A stretch of 64,000 nt of DNA from Bacillota bacterium (lineage in GTDB: Bacteria > Bacillota > Clostridia > Acetivibrionales > DSM-1351): positions 1 through 64,000 of the forward strand of contig JAEZUC010000051.1 of the NCBI GenBank assembly GCA_023443515.1, read 5' to 3'. The notes under the pieces are model-generated. The model was not told the origin of the DNA. It made no database searches and saw only the letters and a list, made by a program, of their open reading frames with translations. The position numbers and the translations under genes are program-made. Shown one piece after another: positions 1 through 8,874 of the stretch (position 1 is its first letter; each line of letters starts with the position of its first letter).

Positions 1-1074
1 TTCTCTTGCATTTTTTATCTCTGCAATAATCCAGGTAATAACCGGTATAATCACCTGCATTGGGAATGCATAGTAAGGATAAATATTAGTGACCCAGAAA
101 TTCATTTCTATTACATTATGATAAACAGTATATGAAAAATAAATCATCAGTAGTCCCGTTTGAATAACTATTGACCTGTAATCCTTTAAATTGAACAATT
201 TAGCTATTCCTTTACAGGCTGCAAGCATGCATACAGTACATTTTACAAAAACAGCGAATACAAATACAAAGGATACGGTTACTTCTACTCCCTGTATAAA
301 ATTACCAATTCTTATTCTACTTGCAGCTACATAAGATGGAAAATAGAAGTTGCCCGCCAGATTCCCTAGTACTGCGATATTTCTTAATGTGATTAAGATA
401 ATCATACTTGCCGCGATAAAGGTTCCCCATATGTACACCCTTTTGGGTGATTTTTTTGTTTGAAGAGATGAAAAAATACAAAGAAAAACCACAGTCTCAG
501 CCATGGGAAAGGAAAAAGTTGAGAATCCTCCAAACAGCACCGGGGATAAACCATTTCCGAGTATTGGCTGAATGTAATTCAGCCGGAGCTGGGGGATTCC
601 AAATATCACAACAACAAATACAATAAAAATAATTAACGGTATAAAGATAGCCGTAGTTCTGCTTAATACCTCAATCCCCAAGTAGACAGCAATTACGCAC
701 ACCAGTCCCAGGCATAACAAGGGAATAAACAAAGGGGTTTCGGGTAAAGCTACTACATTTACAAATTCCCCGAAATTCCTCAGTACTATCCCTCCCAGAT
801 GGAAGCTATACCATATATATACGACAGATAAAATTTTACCAGCAATTTTCCCAAATACGATACTAAAAATATCAAACAAATCTTTTCCCGGAAAAAGCGA
901 AAGTAATCTCGAAAATATAAGAAGCATGGGAATAAAGTACACTGTGGCAACTATACCTGCAATCCAGGCATCATTCTTAGCATCTCCCCCTGTCCCTACA
1001 ATCATTGTTGTCCCAATTATAAACATTATTAATAAAACTATTGCTTCTTTATCTGATATTTGTTCTTTGCCCAT
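1..1074 (-). CDS. Spore germination receptor permease subunit (GerB family), 3' end cut by window edge
   Basis: The frame stays open from an ATG at 1074 to the window edge, giving 358 residues. GerB proteins are usually about 360 residues, so only a few C-terminal residues should be missing. The protein is almost entirely hydrophobic, with about ten membrane segments, as in the APC-superfamily germinant receptor permeases (Spore_permease family). It should sit in the spore inner membrane and bind the germinant together with the A and C subunits. It is the last gene of the minus-strand run A, C, small ORF, B, and starts 8 bases after the small ORF. Family confidence is high from length, hydropathy and operon position; the germinant cannot be inferred. 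Confidence 0.88.
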   Translation of the reverse strand, partial: MGKEQISDKEAIVLLIMFIIGTTMIVGTGGDAKNDAWIAGIVATVYFIPMLLIFSRLLSLFPGKDLFDIFSIVFGKIAGKILSVVYIWYSFHLGGIVLRNFGEFVNVVALPETPLFIPLLCLGLVCVIAVYLGIEVLSRTTAIFIPLIIFIVFVVVIFGIPQLRLNYIQPILGNGLSPVLFGGFSTFSFPMAETVVFLCIFSSLQTKKSPKRVYIWGTFIAASMIILITLRNIAVLGNLAGNFYFPSYVAASRIRIGNFIQGVEVTVSFVFVFAVFVKCTVCMLAACKGIAKLFNLKDYRSIVIQTGLLMIYFSYTVYHNVIEMNFWVTNIYPYYAFPMQVIIPVITWIIAEIKNARE

Positions 1075-1082
1075 TATATAAC

Positions 1083-1292
1083 CTACTTTCCCAGTATTGA
1101 AATAATTAAACGCTCTATAGGCTCGGCAGGACTGGGTATCTTAACATGAAAGGATATTAAGACGGCTAAAGTCAATGACAATACACCCAATATGCTATTA
1201 ACCCAAAAATCCGGCCATAATTTCTTTTTATAAAGCGGAATAAAATTAAAAATAACCAAAAACGTATAACCGACAATTACAAAAATAATCAA
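1083..1292 (-). CDS. Small two-TM membrane protein in the ger operon
   Basis: A protein of about 69 residues with two hydrophobic segments (roughly residues 1-18 and 32-52) joined by a short basic loop with three consecutive lysines. I chose the TTG at 1292 because an AGGTGG box lies 8 bases upstream of it; an in-frame GTG at 1304 would give 73 residues but lies inside that box. It sits between the C and B subunit genes. Small membrane proteins (GerD-independent 'D' subunits) are known in some GerA-type operons and can tune receptor function. That role is inferred from position and topology only. Confidence 0.65.
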   Translation of the reverse strand: MIIFVIVGYTFLVIFNFIPLYKKKLWPDFWVNSILGVLSLTLAVLISFHVKIPSPAEPIERLIISILGK

Positions 1293-1296
1293 TACT

Positions 1297-2445
1297 TTAT
1301 CCACCTTTTTTTATTGTTTTGTATAATGTGGCACTGTTTTTTATATGCACCCTGACATCAACATCCACCTCTGAATTTCTAAAAGCCTCTTCCCAATTAT
1401 TTGATACGCTTTTCCACTTATTTACTTTATTTTGTCTGAGCTTCTCGCCAAACTTAAATATATCAGTACCATACTCTGACTGAATTTTCTTAATGAAATC
1501 TTCCACTTTTTTTTGGGTTTCTTGTGAAGTACCGGCTTCCAGTCTTTTTACTGCCGTGTCGTCAATAAAGTTTTCATTCCCTTGGATTTCATCGATTCCC
1601 ACACTTGTACGTATTTTTACCTTGAATTTAAGCTTTCCGTTTTCGACAATCGGTTTCACCTTTGTTCTGTTCCCGAATATTTCCAGGGTTATAGGTGCCG
1701 ATAAACCTACTTCCTTATCTCTAACCAGAACTCCACCCTTCACTTCGTTCCTTACGAAAAGTACGTCTTTTGTTTCCTCCTCGCCCAGTTCACCTACCAT
1801 TTTATCTTCTTTTACGATAGCAGCACCTGCTACGCGAGGAATCATACTCCCCTTTACATCCTCAAGATGTACCGCTGGAATTATCGTTGAAGTCCCTTTA
1901 GTCTGCAACTCTATACTAAAATCCAGTAAATCCATTTTTGGCGCTTTACTTAGCCTGGTCTGGTTAGTTAATATTTTATCAATTGCATATGATTTTATAT
2001 TTTCGGTTGTTTCCTGTCCCTCAAATATTTCTCTGGCTGTATCCTGCCGTGAGTATAGTACATTTACATCATCCCTTATTTCAGCATCCCGGATAAAAAT
2101 ATCAAGTACCTTTGCAATACCTTCTTCTGCTACCTCTTTGCTTAAAATTGCGACTTTGCAATGACTCCAATAAAGCTTCTTTCCTGTAACTGATATTCCG
2201 TTTCTTATAGCATCAAGTATGGTTTTTCCCTGCATAGATACCAGTTTTGATGTGGATTTTGTATCATTACTGCCGTCAACCTCAACTACTTCAGTTGTTA
2301 CGGTATATTTCCCGTCAGCCTCTTTGTCAATAGCTGCTCCTGCAACAATAGCAAGGTCGTCCAATTCCCTGTAATTCCAACACCCGGCAGTAAACAGTAA
2401 ATTTATGAGAATAAATATTGCAATAATACATTTATATTTTTTCAT
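1297..2445 (-). CDS. Ger(x)C family spore germination lipoprotein
   Basis: A 382-residue protein. It has an N-terminal signal peptide with a lipobox (FTAGC, lipidated cysteine at residue 22) followed by CWNYRELDD, which is typical of GerC subunits. The rest is the hydrophilic Ger(x)C fold. The lipoprotein is anchored to the outer face of the spore inner membrane and completes the A/B/C receptor. Its start overlaps the stop of the A subunit gene by 4 bases, which implies translational coupling. The length matches the family. A 223-residue open frame on the opposite strand is a shadow. Confidence 0.93.
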   Translation of the reverse strand: MKKYKCIIAIFILINLLFTAGCWNYRELDDLAIVAGAAIDKEADGKYTVTTEVVEVDGSNDTKSTSKLVSMQGKTILDAIRNGISVTGKKLYWSHCKVAILSKEVAEEGIAKVLDIFIRDAEIRDDVNVLYSRQDTAREIFEGQETTENIKSYAIDKILTNQTRLSKAPKMDLLDFSIELQTKGTSTIIPAVHLEDVKGSMIPRVAGAAIVKEDKMVGELGEEETKDVLFVRNEVKGGVLVRDKEVGLSAPITLEIFGNRTKVKPIVENGKLKFKVKIRTSVGIDEIQGNENFIDDTAVKRLEAGTSQETQKKVEDFIKKIQSEYGTDIFKFGEKLRQNKVNKWKSVSNNWEEAFRNSEVDVDVRVHIKNSATLYKTIKKGG

Positions 2446-4010
2446 TTATTGTTATTTCCACCTTTTTTATTTGAAATTTGCCTTGTTAAATCCTTGGAGA
2501 AGATTTTAGGTCTTAGAGTCATATTCCACCAAGGTGCACGAATCCAGGCATCCTGCCCGTCATGATTTTTAACCCGGGTGCTGTTCATCATGTATGGAAT
2601 CCCAAAAGAGCGCATACTCATCATGTGAAGATACATGACAATAATACACATCAGTAATCCATATATACCAAGGAATGACGCTCCCAGCAAATAAAAGGTA
2701 CGGAATACAATAGTTGAGCCAATTATGTTCATGTTTATCAAGGTTGTAATTCCCGTAAGTGCGGTAATTATAATTACCGGGGCACTGACCAGTTTTGCCT
2801 GAACTGCAGCCTGTCCTAAAACCAAAGTACCCACAATATTTACTGCCTGTCCTACAGGGCCGGGCATCCTTGTACCGACTTCCCTTAAAATATCAAATAT
2901 AAATAGCATAATAAACAGTGAAAGGGATGTTGGAAAAGGAACACCTTCTCTGGAAGAAGAAATGCTTATCAAAAGAGGAGTCGGAAGCATCTCCTGATGA
3001 TATGTCACAAGAGCCAAAAATATAGCCGGTATAGTGGTAGAAGTTACCGCAGTAAAGCCTCTTATTAAACGATTTATGTTTGCAAAAATATAGTTATTGT
3101 AATAGTCCTCACTTGCCTGAAAATTCTCCCCGGCAGTAAATGGCACCGTTAATACAAAGGGACTTCCGTCTACAAATAAAGCAACACGCCCTTCAAGAAG
3201 TTTAGACGCTACAACATCCGGCCTCTCAAATGCTCCTACAGTCTCAAATGGAGAATAGGGGGCATCCTTAATAAGCTCCTGAATATACCCCGAATCTAAA
3301 ATTCCGTCAATCTTTATCTTATTTAAACGTTGTTCTAGTTCAGTTAATACTTCTTCTATTGCCAAACCTTCCACATAGCATATACAGACGGATGTATGCG
3401 TTCTTTCTCCCACTTCCCTGAACTTGAACTTCAAATCAGGGTTTTGAATTTTCCTACGTATCAATGAAAGGTTTACCGTAATCGATTCTGTAAAACCTTC
3501 TCTTGGGCCCCGTACAACCTTTGAGGATTCAGGTTCCATAATCGACCTTTTTTCCCAACCTACAGACCCAATAACCAGACCTTTATCATACCCCTCTAAA
3601 ATTAGAAGGGTATCCCCTGAAATTATGGAGCTCACCATCTTGTTAATATCTGTTTCCATTTTAACATTGTTTGACACAATGACCTTTTTCATTAGTGCCT
3701 CCAACAGATTATTAACATCAATGTCTTCCGACAGATTGTTACGTAAAACAGGTTGAATGATATTTTCATTTACAACCTCTGTATTAATCATTCCGGATAT
3801 ATAAACAATGCAACACTTGGCTTCCTTAACAGATTTATTCTGAAATTCCCTTGTTATAAGTGTCTGATCATCCCTAAATATGTTTTTGAACAGCGATATA
3901 TTTTCCTCTAAAGACAACGTCATTTTTTTTGTTTGAGAAGGATTTCCAGCTTGCCCGGTACCATTTTTAGTATTGTTCGCCTTATACTTTTTTGAGCCTT
4001 TTTTATACAT
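2442..4010 (-). CDS. GerA family spore germination receptor A subunit
   Basis: The start is placed at the ATG at 4010 (522 residues) because GGTGATG lies just upstream of it; the longer frame begins with a TTG at 4046 that has no ribosome binding site. Residues 1 to about 270 are hydrophilic and rich in charged residues. The C-terminal half carries about five membrane segments around conserved proline-rich stretches (GPREGF, TRMPGPVGQAVN, GIPYMM). This is the GerA/SpoVAF architecture. It is the first gene of the receptor operon and should form a complex with the GerC-type lipoprotein and GerB-type permease encoded next. No promoter could be assigned confidently. Confidence 0.93.
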   Translation of the reverse strand: MYKKGSKKYKANNTKNGTGQAGNPSQTKKMTLSLEENISLFKNIFRDDQTLITREFQNKSVKEAKCCIVYISGMINTEVVNENIIQPVLRNNLSEDIDVNNLLEALMKKVIVSNNVKMETDINKMVSSIISGDTLLILEGYDKGLVIGSVGWEKRSIMEPESSKVVRGPREGFTESITVNLSLIRRKIQNPDLKFKFREVGERTHTSVCICYVEGLAIEEVLTELEQRLNKIKIDGILDSGYIQELIKDAPYSPFETVGAFERPDVVASKLLEGRVALFVDGSPFVLTVPFTAGENFQASEDYYNNYIFANINRLIRGFTAVTSTTIPAIFLALVTYHQEMLPTPLLISISSSREGVPFPTSLSLFIMLFIFDILREVGTRMPGPVGQAVNIVGTLVLGQAAVQAKLVSAPVIIITALTGITTLINMNIIGSTIVFRTFYLLGASFLGIYGLLMCIIVMYLHMMSMRSFGIPYMMNSTRVKNHDGQDAWIRAPWWNMTLRPKIFSKDLTRQISNKKGGNNNK

Positions 4011-4115
4011 AGCGTCATCACCGTAATCTATTTTCTTTAATAACAATCTTAGTTATTTGCATTTTAATGTTAAAATAAACAAAATTGATAATATTTTACC
4101 CAAAAGAAAATAATT

Positions 4116-4154
4116 AAACCCCAAAAAGCTTCAATTACCAGCCTTTCAGGGTTT
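4116..4154 (-). terminator. Possible terminator after the alcohol dehydrogenase gene
   Basis: Read on the minus strand, AAACCC pairs with GGGTTT (4149-4154 with 4116-4121). An inner AAAG-CT/AG-CTTT pairing lies within, and the run AATTATTTT follows. The loop is large and the stem interrupted, so this is a weak call based on position 34 bases after the stop codon. Confidence 0.4.
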
Positions 4155-4187
4155 ATTTCAGTAACCAGTTATTTGATTATACATTTT

Positions 4188-5369
4188 TTACTTTGCAAGC
4201 TTGTATATCTCAAGTACATCTTGCCAATAAAGTTTTTTGAGACCTCCGATTGAATGTTCTTTTCCGTATGCCTCTCCGGTCGCTTTTCGGGCCATAAGCT
4301 TATACCTACTTTCTTCAATACCCATTTCTGTGAGAGTTGCCGGGAGACCAATTTTTTTATAAAATTCACGGAGTCTTGCGATGCCTTCCATTACAATGGC
4401 ATCAGGGTCACGATAGCTGCCTTCTACGCCCATTACGTTAACAGCGAACTGTACAAACATATTAATGTTTGTCTTATAAACATACTGCATCCATGCAGGA
4501 GTTAATATTGCAAGACCTGCCCCATGTGCAATATCATATATGGCACTTAGCTCATGTTCCATATCATGGCAAGCCCAATCCTGCGCTCTTCCAAGCCCCA
4601 GTATGTCATTGTGGGCTATAGTACCTCCAAAACCAACCTGGCACCAGGCATCATAGTTTTCTGGGTTCTGTGAAACTATTAATGCATTTTTCATAATGGC
4701 TTTAAGAGTTGTTTCACACAAGCCATCTGTAAGGTCTGTATGAGTAGTATTTGTGAAATATCTCTCAAAAATATGGCTCATCATATCAGCTACGCCATTG
4801 GCGATTTGGTTTTTAGGAAGTGTAAAAAACAATTCCGGATTTACTATACTAAGAACAGGTTTAAGGAAATTACTCCCATACCCCTTTTTAATCTGTTTTT
4901 CTTCATTAGTGATTACGGTGTGGGGGCTGGATTCACTTCCTGCTGCCGGTATTGTCAAAATAGTGGCAACCGGCAGAGCACCCTTAATTTCACCGCCCTC
5001 CTCATAAAACTTCCATATGTCATCATTGCAAGCACCTATTGCTATCGCCTTTGCAGAGTCTATTACACTTCCGCCACCTACTGCAAGTATCAGGTCAACT
5101 CCTTCTTTTCTGCAAAGTTTAGCTCCTTCCTCAGCTAAAGACAGTCGTGGATTGGGAACTACACCCCCCAGCTCAACGAAATCTATATTATTTTCTTTAA
5201 GGGAAGCAACTACCTGATCGTATAATCCACTCTTCTTAATACTATTTCCGCCATAATGTAAAAGTGCTTTTTTTGTATATGGTCTAATCAATCTGCCTAT
5301 TTCTTTTTGGGTGTCCTTACCGAATATAATTCTGGTTGGTATATGCATATCAAAGTTCAGCATAGTCAT
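4188..5369 (-). CDS. Iron-containing alcohol dehydrogenase (butanol dehydrogenase type)
   Basis: A 393-residue group III Fe-ADH that reduces aldehydes to alcohols with NAD(P)H in the cytosol. It shows the dinucleotide-binding GGGSVIDSAKAIA (around residue 95). The metal ligands lie in DMMSHIFERYF and in two histidine motifs, HDMEHELSAIYDIAHGAGLA. The overall sequence is of the BdhA/YugJ type, which suggests butyraldehyde or acetaldehyde reduction, but substrate cannot be read from sequence. It is monocistronic and preceded by AAAGGA. A 13-bp word in its upstream region (5456-5468) recurs upstream of the neighbouring ribbon-helix-helix gene, so regulation by that protein is plausible. Confidence 0.9.
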   Translation of the reverse strand: MTMLNFDMHIPTRIIFGKDTQKEIGRLIRPYTKKALLHYGGNSIKKSGLYDQVVASLKENNIDFVELGGVVPNPRLSLAEEGAKLCRKEGVDLILAVGGGSVIDSAKAIAIGACNDDIWKFYEEGGEIKGALPVATILTIPAAGSESSPHTVITNEEKQIKKGYGSNFLKPVLSIVNPELFFTLPKNQIANGVADMMSHIFERYFTNTTHTDLTDGLCETTLKAIMKNALIVSQNPENYDAWCQVGFGGTIAHNDILGLGRAQDWACHDMEHELSAIYDIAHGAGLAILTPAWMQYVYKTNINMFVQFAVNVMGVEGSYRDPDAIVMEGIARLREFYKKIGLPATLTEMGIEESRYKLMARKATGEAYGKEHSIGGLKKLYWQDVLEIYKLAK

Positions 5370-5455
5370 TTTCCTTTCTCACTTGCAATTATTTTCCTAA
5401 GTATTATTATACCAACTTTTAACCTTATTATATCGAAATTATAACTAGAAATGAC

Positions 5456-5468
5456 AAATACCATCCAA
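5456..5468. promoter_or_regulatory. Candidate operator upstream of the alcohol dehydrogenase gene
   Basis: The 13-bp word AAATACCATCCAA occurs here, in the promoter region of the dehydrogenase, and again at 6002-6014, just upstream of the ribbon-helix-helix regulator gene. On the minus strand it reads TTGGATGGTATTT, and a TATAAT-like element follows 19 bases after its TTGGAT. Operator function is inferred from the exact recurrence next to a DNA-binding protein gene. Confidence 0.35.
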
Positions 5469-5471
5469 GTA

Positions 5472-5513
5472 TAAAAAAAGTTATCACCAATAAAAATATC
5501 AGCGATAACTTTT
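5472..5513 (-). terminator. Rho-independent terminator of the RHH regulator gene
   Basis: A perfect 10-bp inverted repeat (AAAAGTTATC at 5476-5485 and its complement at 5504-5513). On the minus strand it is followed by a T-run (5473-5479). It lies about 30 bases beyond the stop codon at 5543 and separates this gene from the dehydrogenase promoter region. Confidence 0.85.
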
Positions 5514-5542
5514 AATTGAGAACTGCATATAGTTGTTTAACA

Positions 5543-5974
5543 CTATAAATGATTTAATATTAATTTTTTTACTTCCTCGGGGCAACGGATTATTCCATAT
5601 ACTTTTACACTTTTTATTGTTTCTTTAGCTAAATCCACAGATACTTCCTTGTCAATAATAAGCATTCCCACCATCTTAATGTTAACTTTTACCTTTTTAG
5701 CCTTAAACCCTTCTAGTTCCTTTATACCTAACTTTACAATTCCTGTAGTTATAAATATACTAGTTTCCGAATACTCTGATTCTGCAGTGTTAGGTAGCTT
5801 ATCAAACTGGGGTTTTAATGAATCCTTTATATCGTCAGCATGTTTTGCCACTTGCCCCCTTATAGCCGTTCTAATAAAATCAGAACGATTTGAATAGAAA
5901 CCCTGTTCTACCAAAAGGTCTATATGCCCTAAATCAACTGCACCTAAATTAATGGTTATCTTTTCTGTATCCAT
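5543..5974 (-). CDS. Ribbon-helix-helix (CopG/NikR-like) transcriptional regulator
   Basis: A 143-residue protein. Residues about 4-50 fit a ribbon-helix-helix DNA-binding domain: a short beta strand (KITINLG) followed by two helices around the turn QGFYSNRSDFIRTAIR. Residues about 70-143 form a beta-rich domain with alternating hydrophobic residues. I recognise no metal-binding histidine set like that of NikR in it. Two ACCATC half-sites 11 bp apart lie between the start codon and the upstream promoter region, which fits autoregulation by a dimer-of-dimers RHH protein. The effector is unknown. RBS GGAGG precedes the ATG at 5974. Confidence 0.85.
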   Translation of the reverse strand: MDTEKITINLGAVDLGHIDLLVEQGFYSNRSDFIRTAIRGQVAKHADDIKDSLKPQFDKLPNTAESEYSETSIFITTGIVKLGIKELEGFKAKKVKVNIKMVGMLIIDKEVSVDLAKETIKSVKVYGIIRCPEEVKKLILNHL

Positions 5975-5991
5975 TATTCATTTATCCTCCA

Positions 5992-6014
5992 TACACCATC
6001 TAAATACCATCCAA
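5992..6014. promoter_or_regulatory. Tandem ACCATC half-sites upstream of the RHH regulator
   Basis: Two direct copies of ACCATC, at 5995-6000 and 6006-6011, are spaced 11 bp apart (one helical turn), the usual geometry of CopG-type operators. The second lies in the 13-bp word shared with the dehydrogenase promoter region. They are 20-40 bases upstream of the RHH start codon. Confidence 0.4.
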
Positions 6015-6058
6015 ACAGATTGTATACTATATTTCCCACTTATTCAATATCATTTGTA

Positions 6059-6241
6059 TTAATCTATAATCTCACCCGAGCAACCCTCATAAACTTTACC
6101 GTTTTTACTTTTGCATTTAAAATAAGGAAAATAGTTTATTTTATGGTAGTTAAGGATGTCAGTTTTATGCAAGCCACAGTAGCCTTGAATACCTTTTATA
6201 CGTTTTAGAAGTTTTGCCTTTTCAAAATGTCTGCAATTCAT
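6059..6241 (-). CDS. Small cysteine-containing protein, function unknown
   Basis: A 60-residue basic protein starting at the ATG at 6241, with AAAGGTG 6 bases upstream (a GTG three codons earlier is also in frame). The four cysteines are spread out (near residues 3, 22, 43 and 54), with a histidine near the second, so zinc binding is possible but unproven. It begins 20 bases after the receiver-TPR gene and is probably co-transcribed with it. I do not recognise the family. Its good RBS and tight spacing support a real gene. Confidence 0.5.
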   Translation of the reverse strand: MNCRHFEKAKLLKRIKGIQGYCGLHKTDILNYHKINYFPYFKCKSKNGKVYEGCSGEIID

Positions 6242-6261
6242 TTTTCTCACCTTTCTCTTTT

Positions 6262-6849
6262 TTATTTTTCCATAAATGTCTTATAAAACTGATAAAACCT
6301 CTCTGCACCATTTTCATTTCCAAGTCCTCTGTAAGCCCTGCTTATCAGCAAGTATATCTCCGGATTTTCAATATCCTTTGCAAGAGCTTTTTGAGCCAAT
6401 TCCAATGATTTTTCATAGTCATTATCATCAAGGTAAGCCTTTGCACTTGAAAGAAAACTTTCTGAATTCTCTTCATTTTTGCTACATAAACGAAAGTTTT
6501 CAAATTCCATTAGTACATTCCTAATTTTATCTGCAGAAAACGGTTTCTGGACATATGCAACTGCTCCCAATTTGGTGCAGTCCACGGCATTTTTGACTGT
6601 TGCATATGCGGTGATAATTATTACCGGTGTTTTTATACCGTTTTCCCTTATCCTCTTTAAAACCTCAGTTCCTCTTACCCCCGGAAGTTTTATATCAAGG
6701 AAGGCCAAGTCAAAGGTATGGGTCATAAATAACTCCAAGGCCTGTGTTCCATCACTTGCAGCCAAGACCTCATATCCTTCAAGTTCCAGACACTTTGTTA
6801 ATATCATCCTGATATTTTTCGTATCATCAACTACAAGAACTTTCTTCAT
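6262..6849 (-). CDS. Response regulator: receiver domain plus C-terminal TPR-like repeats, no DNA-binding domain
   Basis: A 195-residue protein. Residues 1-120 are a CheY-like receiver with the acidic pair D8/D9, phospho-acceptor D52 (FLDIKLPG), T80 and K102 (QKPF). Residues about 130-195 form one or two tetratricopeptide-type helical hairpins (AKAYLDDNDYEKSLELAQKA and a second copy). There is no helix-turn-helix, so output is probably by protein-protein contact. Its ATG abuts the stop of the kinase gene, with the RBS GGAGGG inside that gene, which marks it as the cognate partner. It lies across the intergenic region from kdpA. Confidence 0.88.
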   Translation of the reverse strand: MKKVLVVDDTKNIRMILTKCLELEGYEVLAASDGTQALELFMTHTFDLAFLDIKLPGVRGTEVLKRIRENGIKTPVIIITAYATVKNAVDCTKLGAVAYVQKPFSADKIRNVLMEFENFRLCSKNEENSESFLSSAKAYLDDNDYEKSLELAQKALAKDIENPEIYLLISRAYRGLGNENGAERFYQFYKTFMEK

Positions 6850-8697
6850 TTAATATTTGTCCCTCCCTGCTATATTCAGTGTAAAACCAAAACTGCTTCC
6901 GACGTCAAGACGACTCTCACACCATATATTTCCATGGTGTGCTTCTATTATTTCTCTTACTACTGCAAGCCCCAATCCCGTGCCCCTTACCTCAAAGTCA
7001 GCGTCCTTAACCTGTACAAACTTCTCAAATATATTATCAATGTACTCCTCCGGAATACCTAATCCTGTGTCTTTCACGGTAACACACATCATGTTTTCCT
7101 TATTTACATAAGCGTTTATAATTATTTCATCTCCGGCATTGGTATACTTCAAAGCATTTGAAATAAGATTATTCAGAACCCATGTAATTTTCTCAAAATC
7201 TGCTATAACATGAGGCATTTCCTCTTCACACTTGAAGTATAGGGATTTATCCTGATGCTCTGCAATTTGATAAAAGGGTTTTATGGCACATTCGATAATA
7301 TCATCAATTGCATATTCCTTAATTTTGAATATTGCTTTTCCTGACTCAATTCTTGTTAATTCAAGCAAATCATTCACTAGCTTTGTAAGACGGTCACTAT
7401 CTTCACGTATAGCCTTGATAATTTGCTTCTGGTCATCGTTCAAATGCCCCATTCCTTCATCAGACAATATATCTGTTCCCATTACAATTGATGTCAGTGG
7501 TGTCTTAAACTCGTGAGATATTGTGGCAATAAAATCAGTTCTTATCTTTTCCAGCTCTTTTAAATGTGTAATATTCTGAAAAACTGCTATTATACCCGAA
7601 AGATTGGCGTTATTATCTTTAACGGTTGATACAATGATATTGAAATAATAATCCTCCTGGTTTGCCCTAAGGGAAAATATTTTTTGTTGGGTCTCATCCC
7701 CTGATTTGAACGTATTTGATATAAAATCAAATATTTCTCCGTTTCTTATTCCCTCAAGAAAGTGCTTGTTTGTCAATACTTCCTCTTTGACATTGAATAT
7801 ATTCTCAAAAGCATCATTCAATATGATTATTCTGTAATTAGTGTCAAGAAACACCAGAGGGTCTGAAATACATTTAACAATTGCCACACACTTGTTTTTT
7901 TCTTCAAGAAGCCTTCCCATGGTGCTCTGCTCATATTGTTGCAGACGTTTAGTCATATTGTTAAATTCTATCGAAAGCTCTCCTATTTCGTCTTTAGCAT
8001 ATATATTTGCCTCCTGATTAAGGTCTCCTGCTTTGACAAGTTTCATTGTCTGGGTCAGAAATGTTACAGGCTTTAAAAATCTTTCCGTAAAGTATCTGGA
8101 GACTGCAAACCCTCCTATAAACGCAACCGCAGATATTCCAAGGACAAGATACATAGAATCCTGAGCGTGTTTGGTAGCTGCGTCCTTACTCTTGAACATT
8201 GACTTCTCATTCAGCAGGCTTAATTGTTTGAGAGAATTTTTAACATTTATAAATTCCCGGCTCATTTCGGTATTGAAAAATTCATTAGCTTTTTTAATAC
8301 CCTGCTGGCTACGTATTTCTTCTATATCAAGGAAAAGCTTCATATATGTTGTGTAGGATGACTTAAGGGCATTTACTATGTCTTTTTCCCCTTTTTCAGT
8401 AATATTATTGGAATCAATATTGTACCATTTTAAAAATACTTCGCTATTTTTTGTAAAAATCTCTTTGCCCTTTTGGGTGTCAACATTTATATATAATAGC
8501 GTTGCGCTGTCCTGGCGTTCTATAGCTTCTATCATCATATTGACAGCATTTATACTCTTGTAGTTGGATATCATAAGGCCATCAATGGCTCTGCTTAACT
8601 TAAACAGATTCACTGAAGCAGTTATCCCGACAATAGCAATAAGTATAACGAGACTTAAATATAGTAGCGAAACCTTCCCTTTTAGTGTCTTAATCAT
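6850..8697 (-). CDS. Membrane sensor histidine kinase (4HB-like, HAMP, PAS, HisKA, HATPase)
   Basis: A 615-residue kinase. TM1 (about 8-30) and TM2 (about 181-204) enclose a helical extracytoplasmic region of about 150 residues. Then come HAMP (about 205-258), a PAS domain (about 270-385), the phospho-acceptor helix with H395 (TISHEFKTP) and a HATPase domain (N box NNLISNALKY, G boxes DTGLGIP and GTGLGLAV). The domain order is that of PhoR/ResE-type kinases. It is coupled to the receiver-TPR gene and divergent from kdpABC, whose own KdpD lacks a kinase domain. A role in K+ or osmotic sensing is therefore possible but is only inferred from position. Confidence 0.92.
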   Translation of the reverse strand: MIKTLKGKVSLLYLSLVILIAIVGITASVNLFKLSRAIDGLMISNYKSINAVNMMIEAIERQDSATLLYINVDTQKGKEIFTKNSEVFLKWYNIDSNNITEKGEKDIVNALKSSYTTYMKLFLDIEEIRSQQGIKKANEFFNTEMSREFINVKNSLKQLSLLNEKSMFKSKDAATKHAQDSMYLVLGISAVAFIGGFAVSRYFTERFLKPVTFLTQTMKLVKAGDLNQEANIYAKDEIGELSIEFNNMTKRLQQYEQSTMGRLLEEKNKCVAIVKCISDPLVFLDTNYRIIILNDAFENIFNVKEEVLTNKHFLEGIRNGEIFDFISNTFKSGDETQQKIFSLRANQEDYYFNIIVSTVKDNNANLSGIIAVFQNITHLKELEKIRTDFIATISHEFKTPLTSIVMGTDILSDEGMGHLNDDQKQIIKAIREDSDRLTKLVNDLLELTRIESGKAIFKIKEYAIDDIIECAIKPFYQIAEHQDKSLYFKCEEEMPHVIADFEKITWVLNNLISNALKYTNAGDEIIINAYVNKENMMCVTVKDTGLGIPEEYIDNIFEKFVQVKDADFEVRGTGLGLAVVREIIEAHHGNIWCESRLDVGSSFGFTLNIAGRDKY

Positions 8698-8874
8698 TAT
8701 TTACTCCTCTGATTAATGTTTAGAATTAGTATATTGTTTAGGCCGTTTTTTATCAACAACCCATACTATTGCATTACTTAAAAAATACGAGATAATGCTG
8801 TGAGTAAGTGTGGTAAATCCATATGGCAGTTCTTTAAGGTATGAGCAGAAGACTGAATTGGGAATTCTCAAGCT

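Noticed and set aside
1493..2164. 223-residue open frame on the plus strand
   Set aside because: It lies wholly inside the GerC-type gene on the other strand, has a Ser/Phe-rich composition typical of antisense shadows, and shows no RBS or motif.
4740..5138. 132-residue plus-strand frame inside the alcohol dehydrogenase gene
   Set aside because: An antisense shadow without RBS or domain; the minus-strand dehydrogenase has the full motif set.
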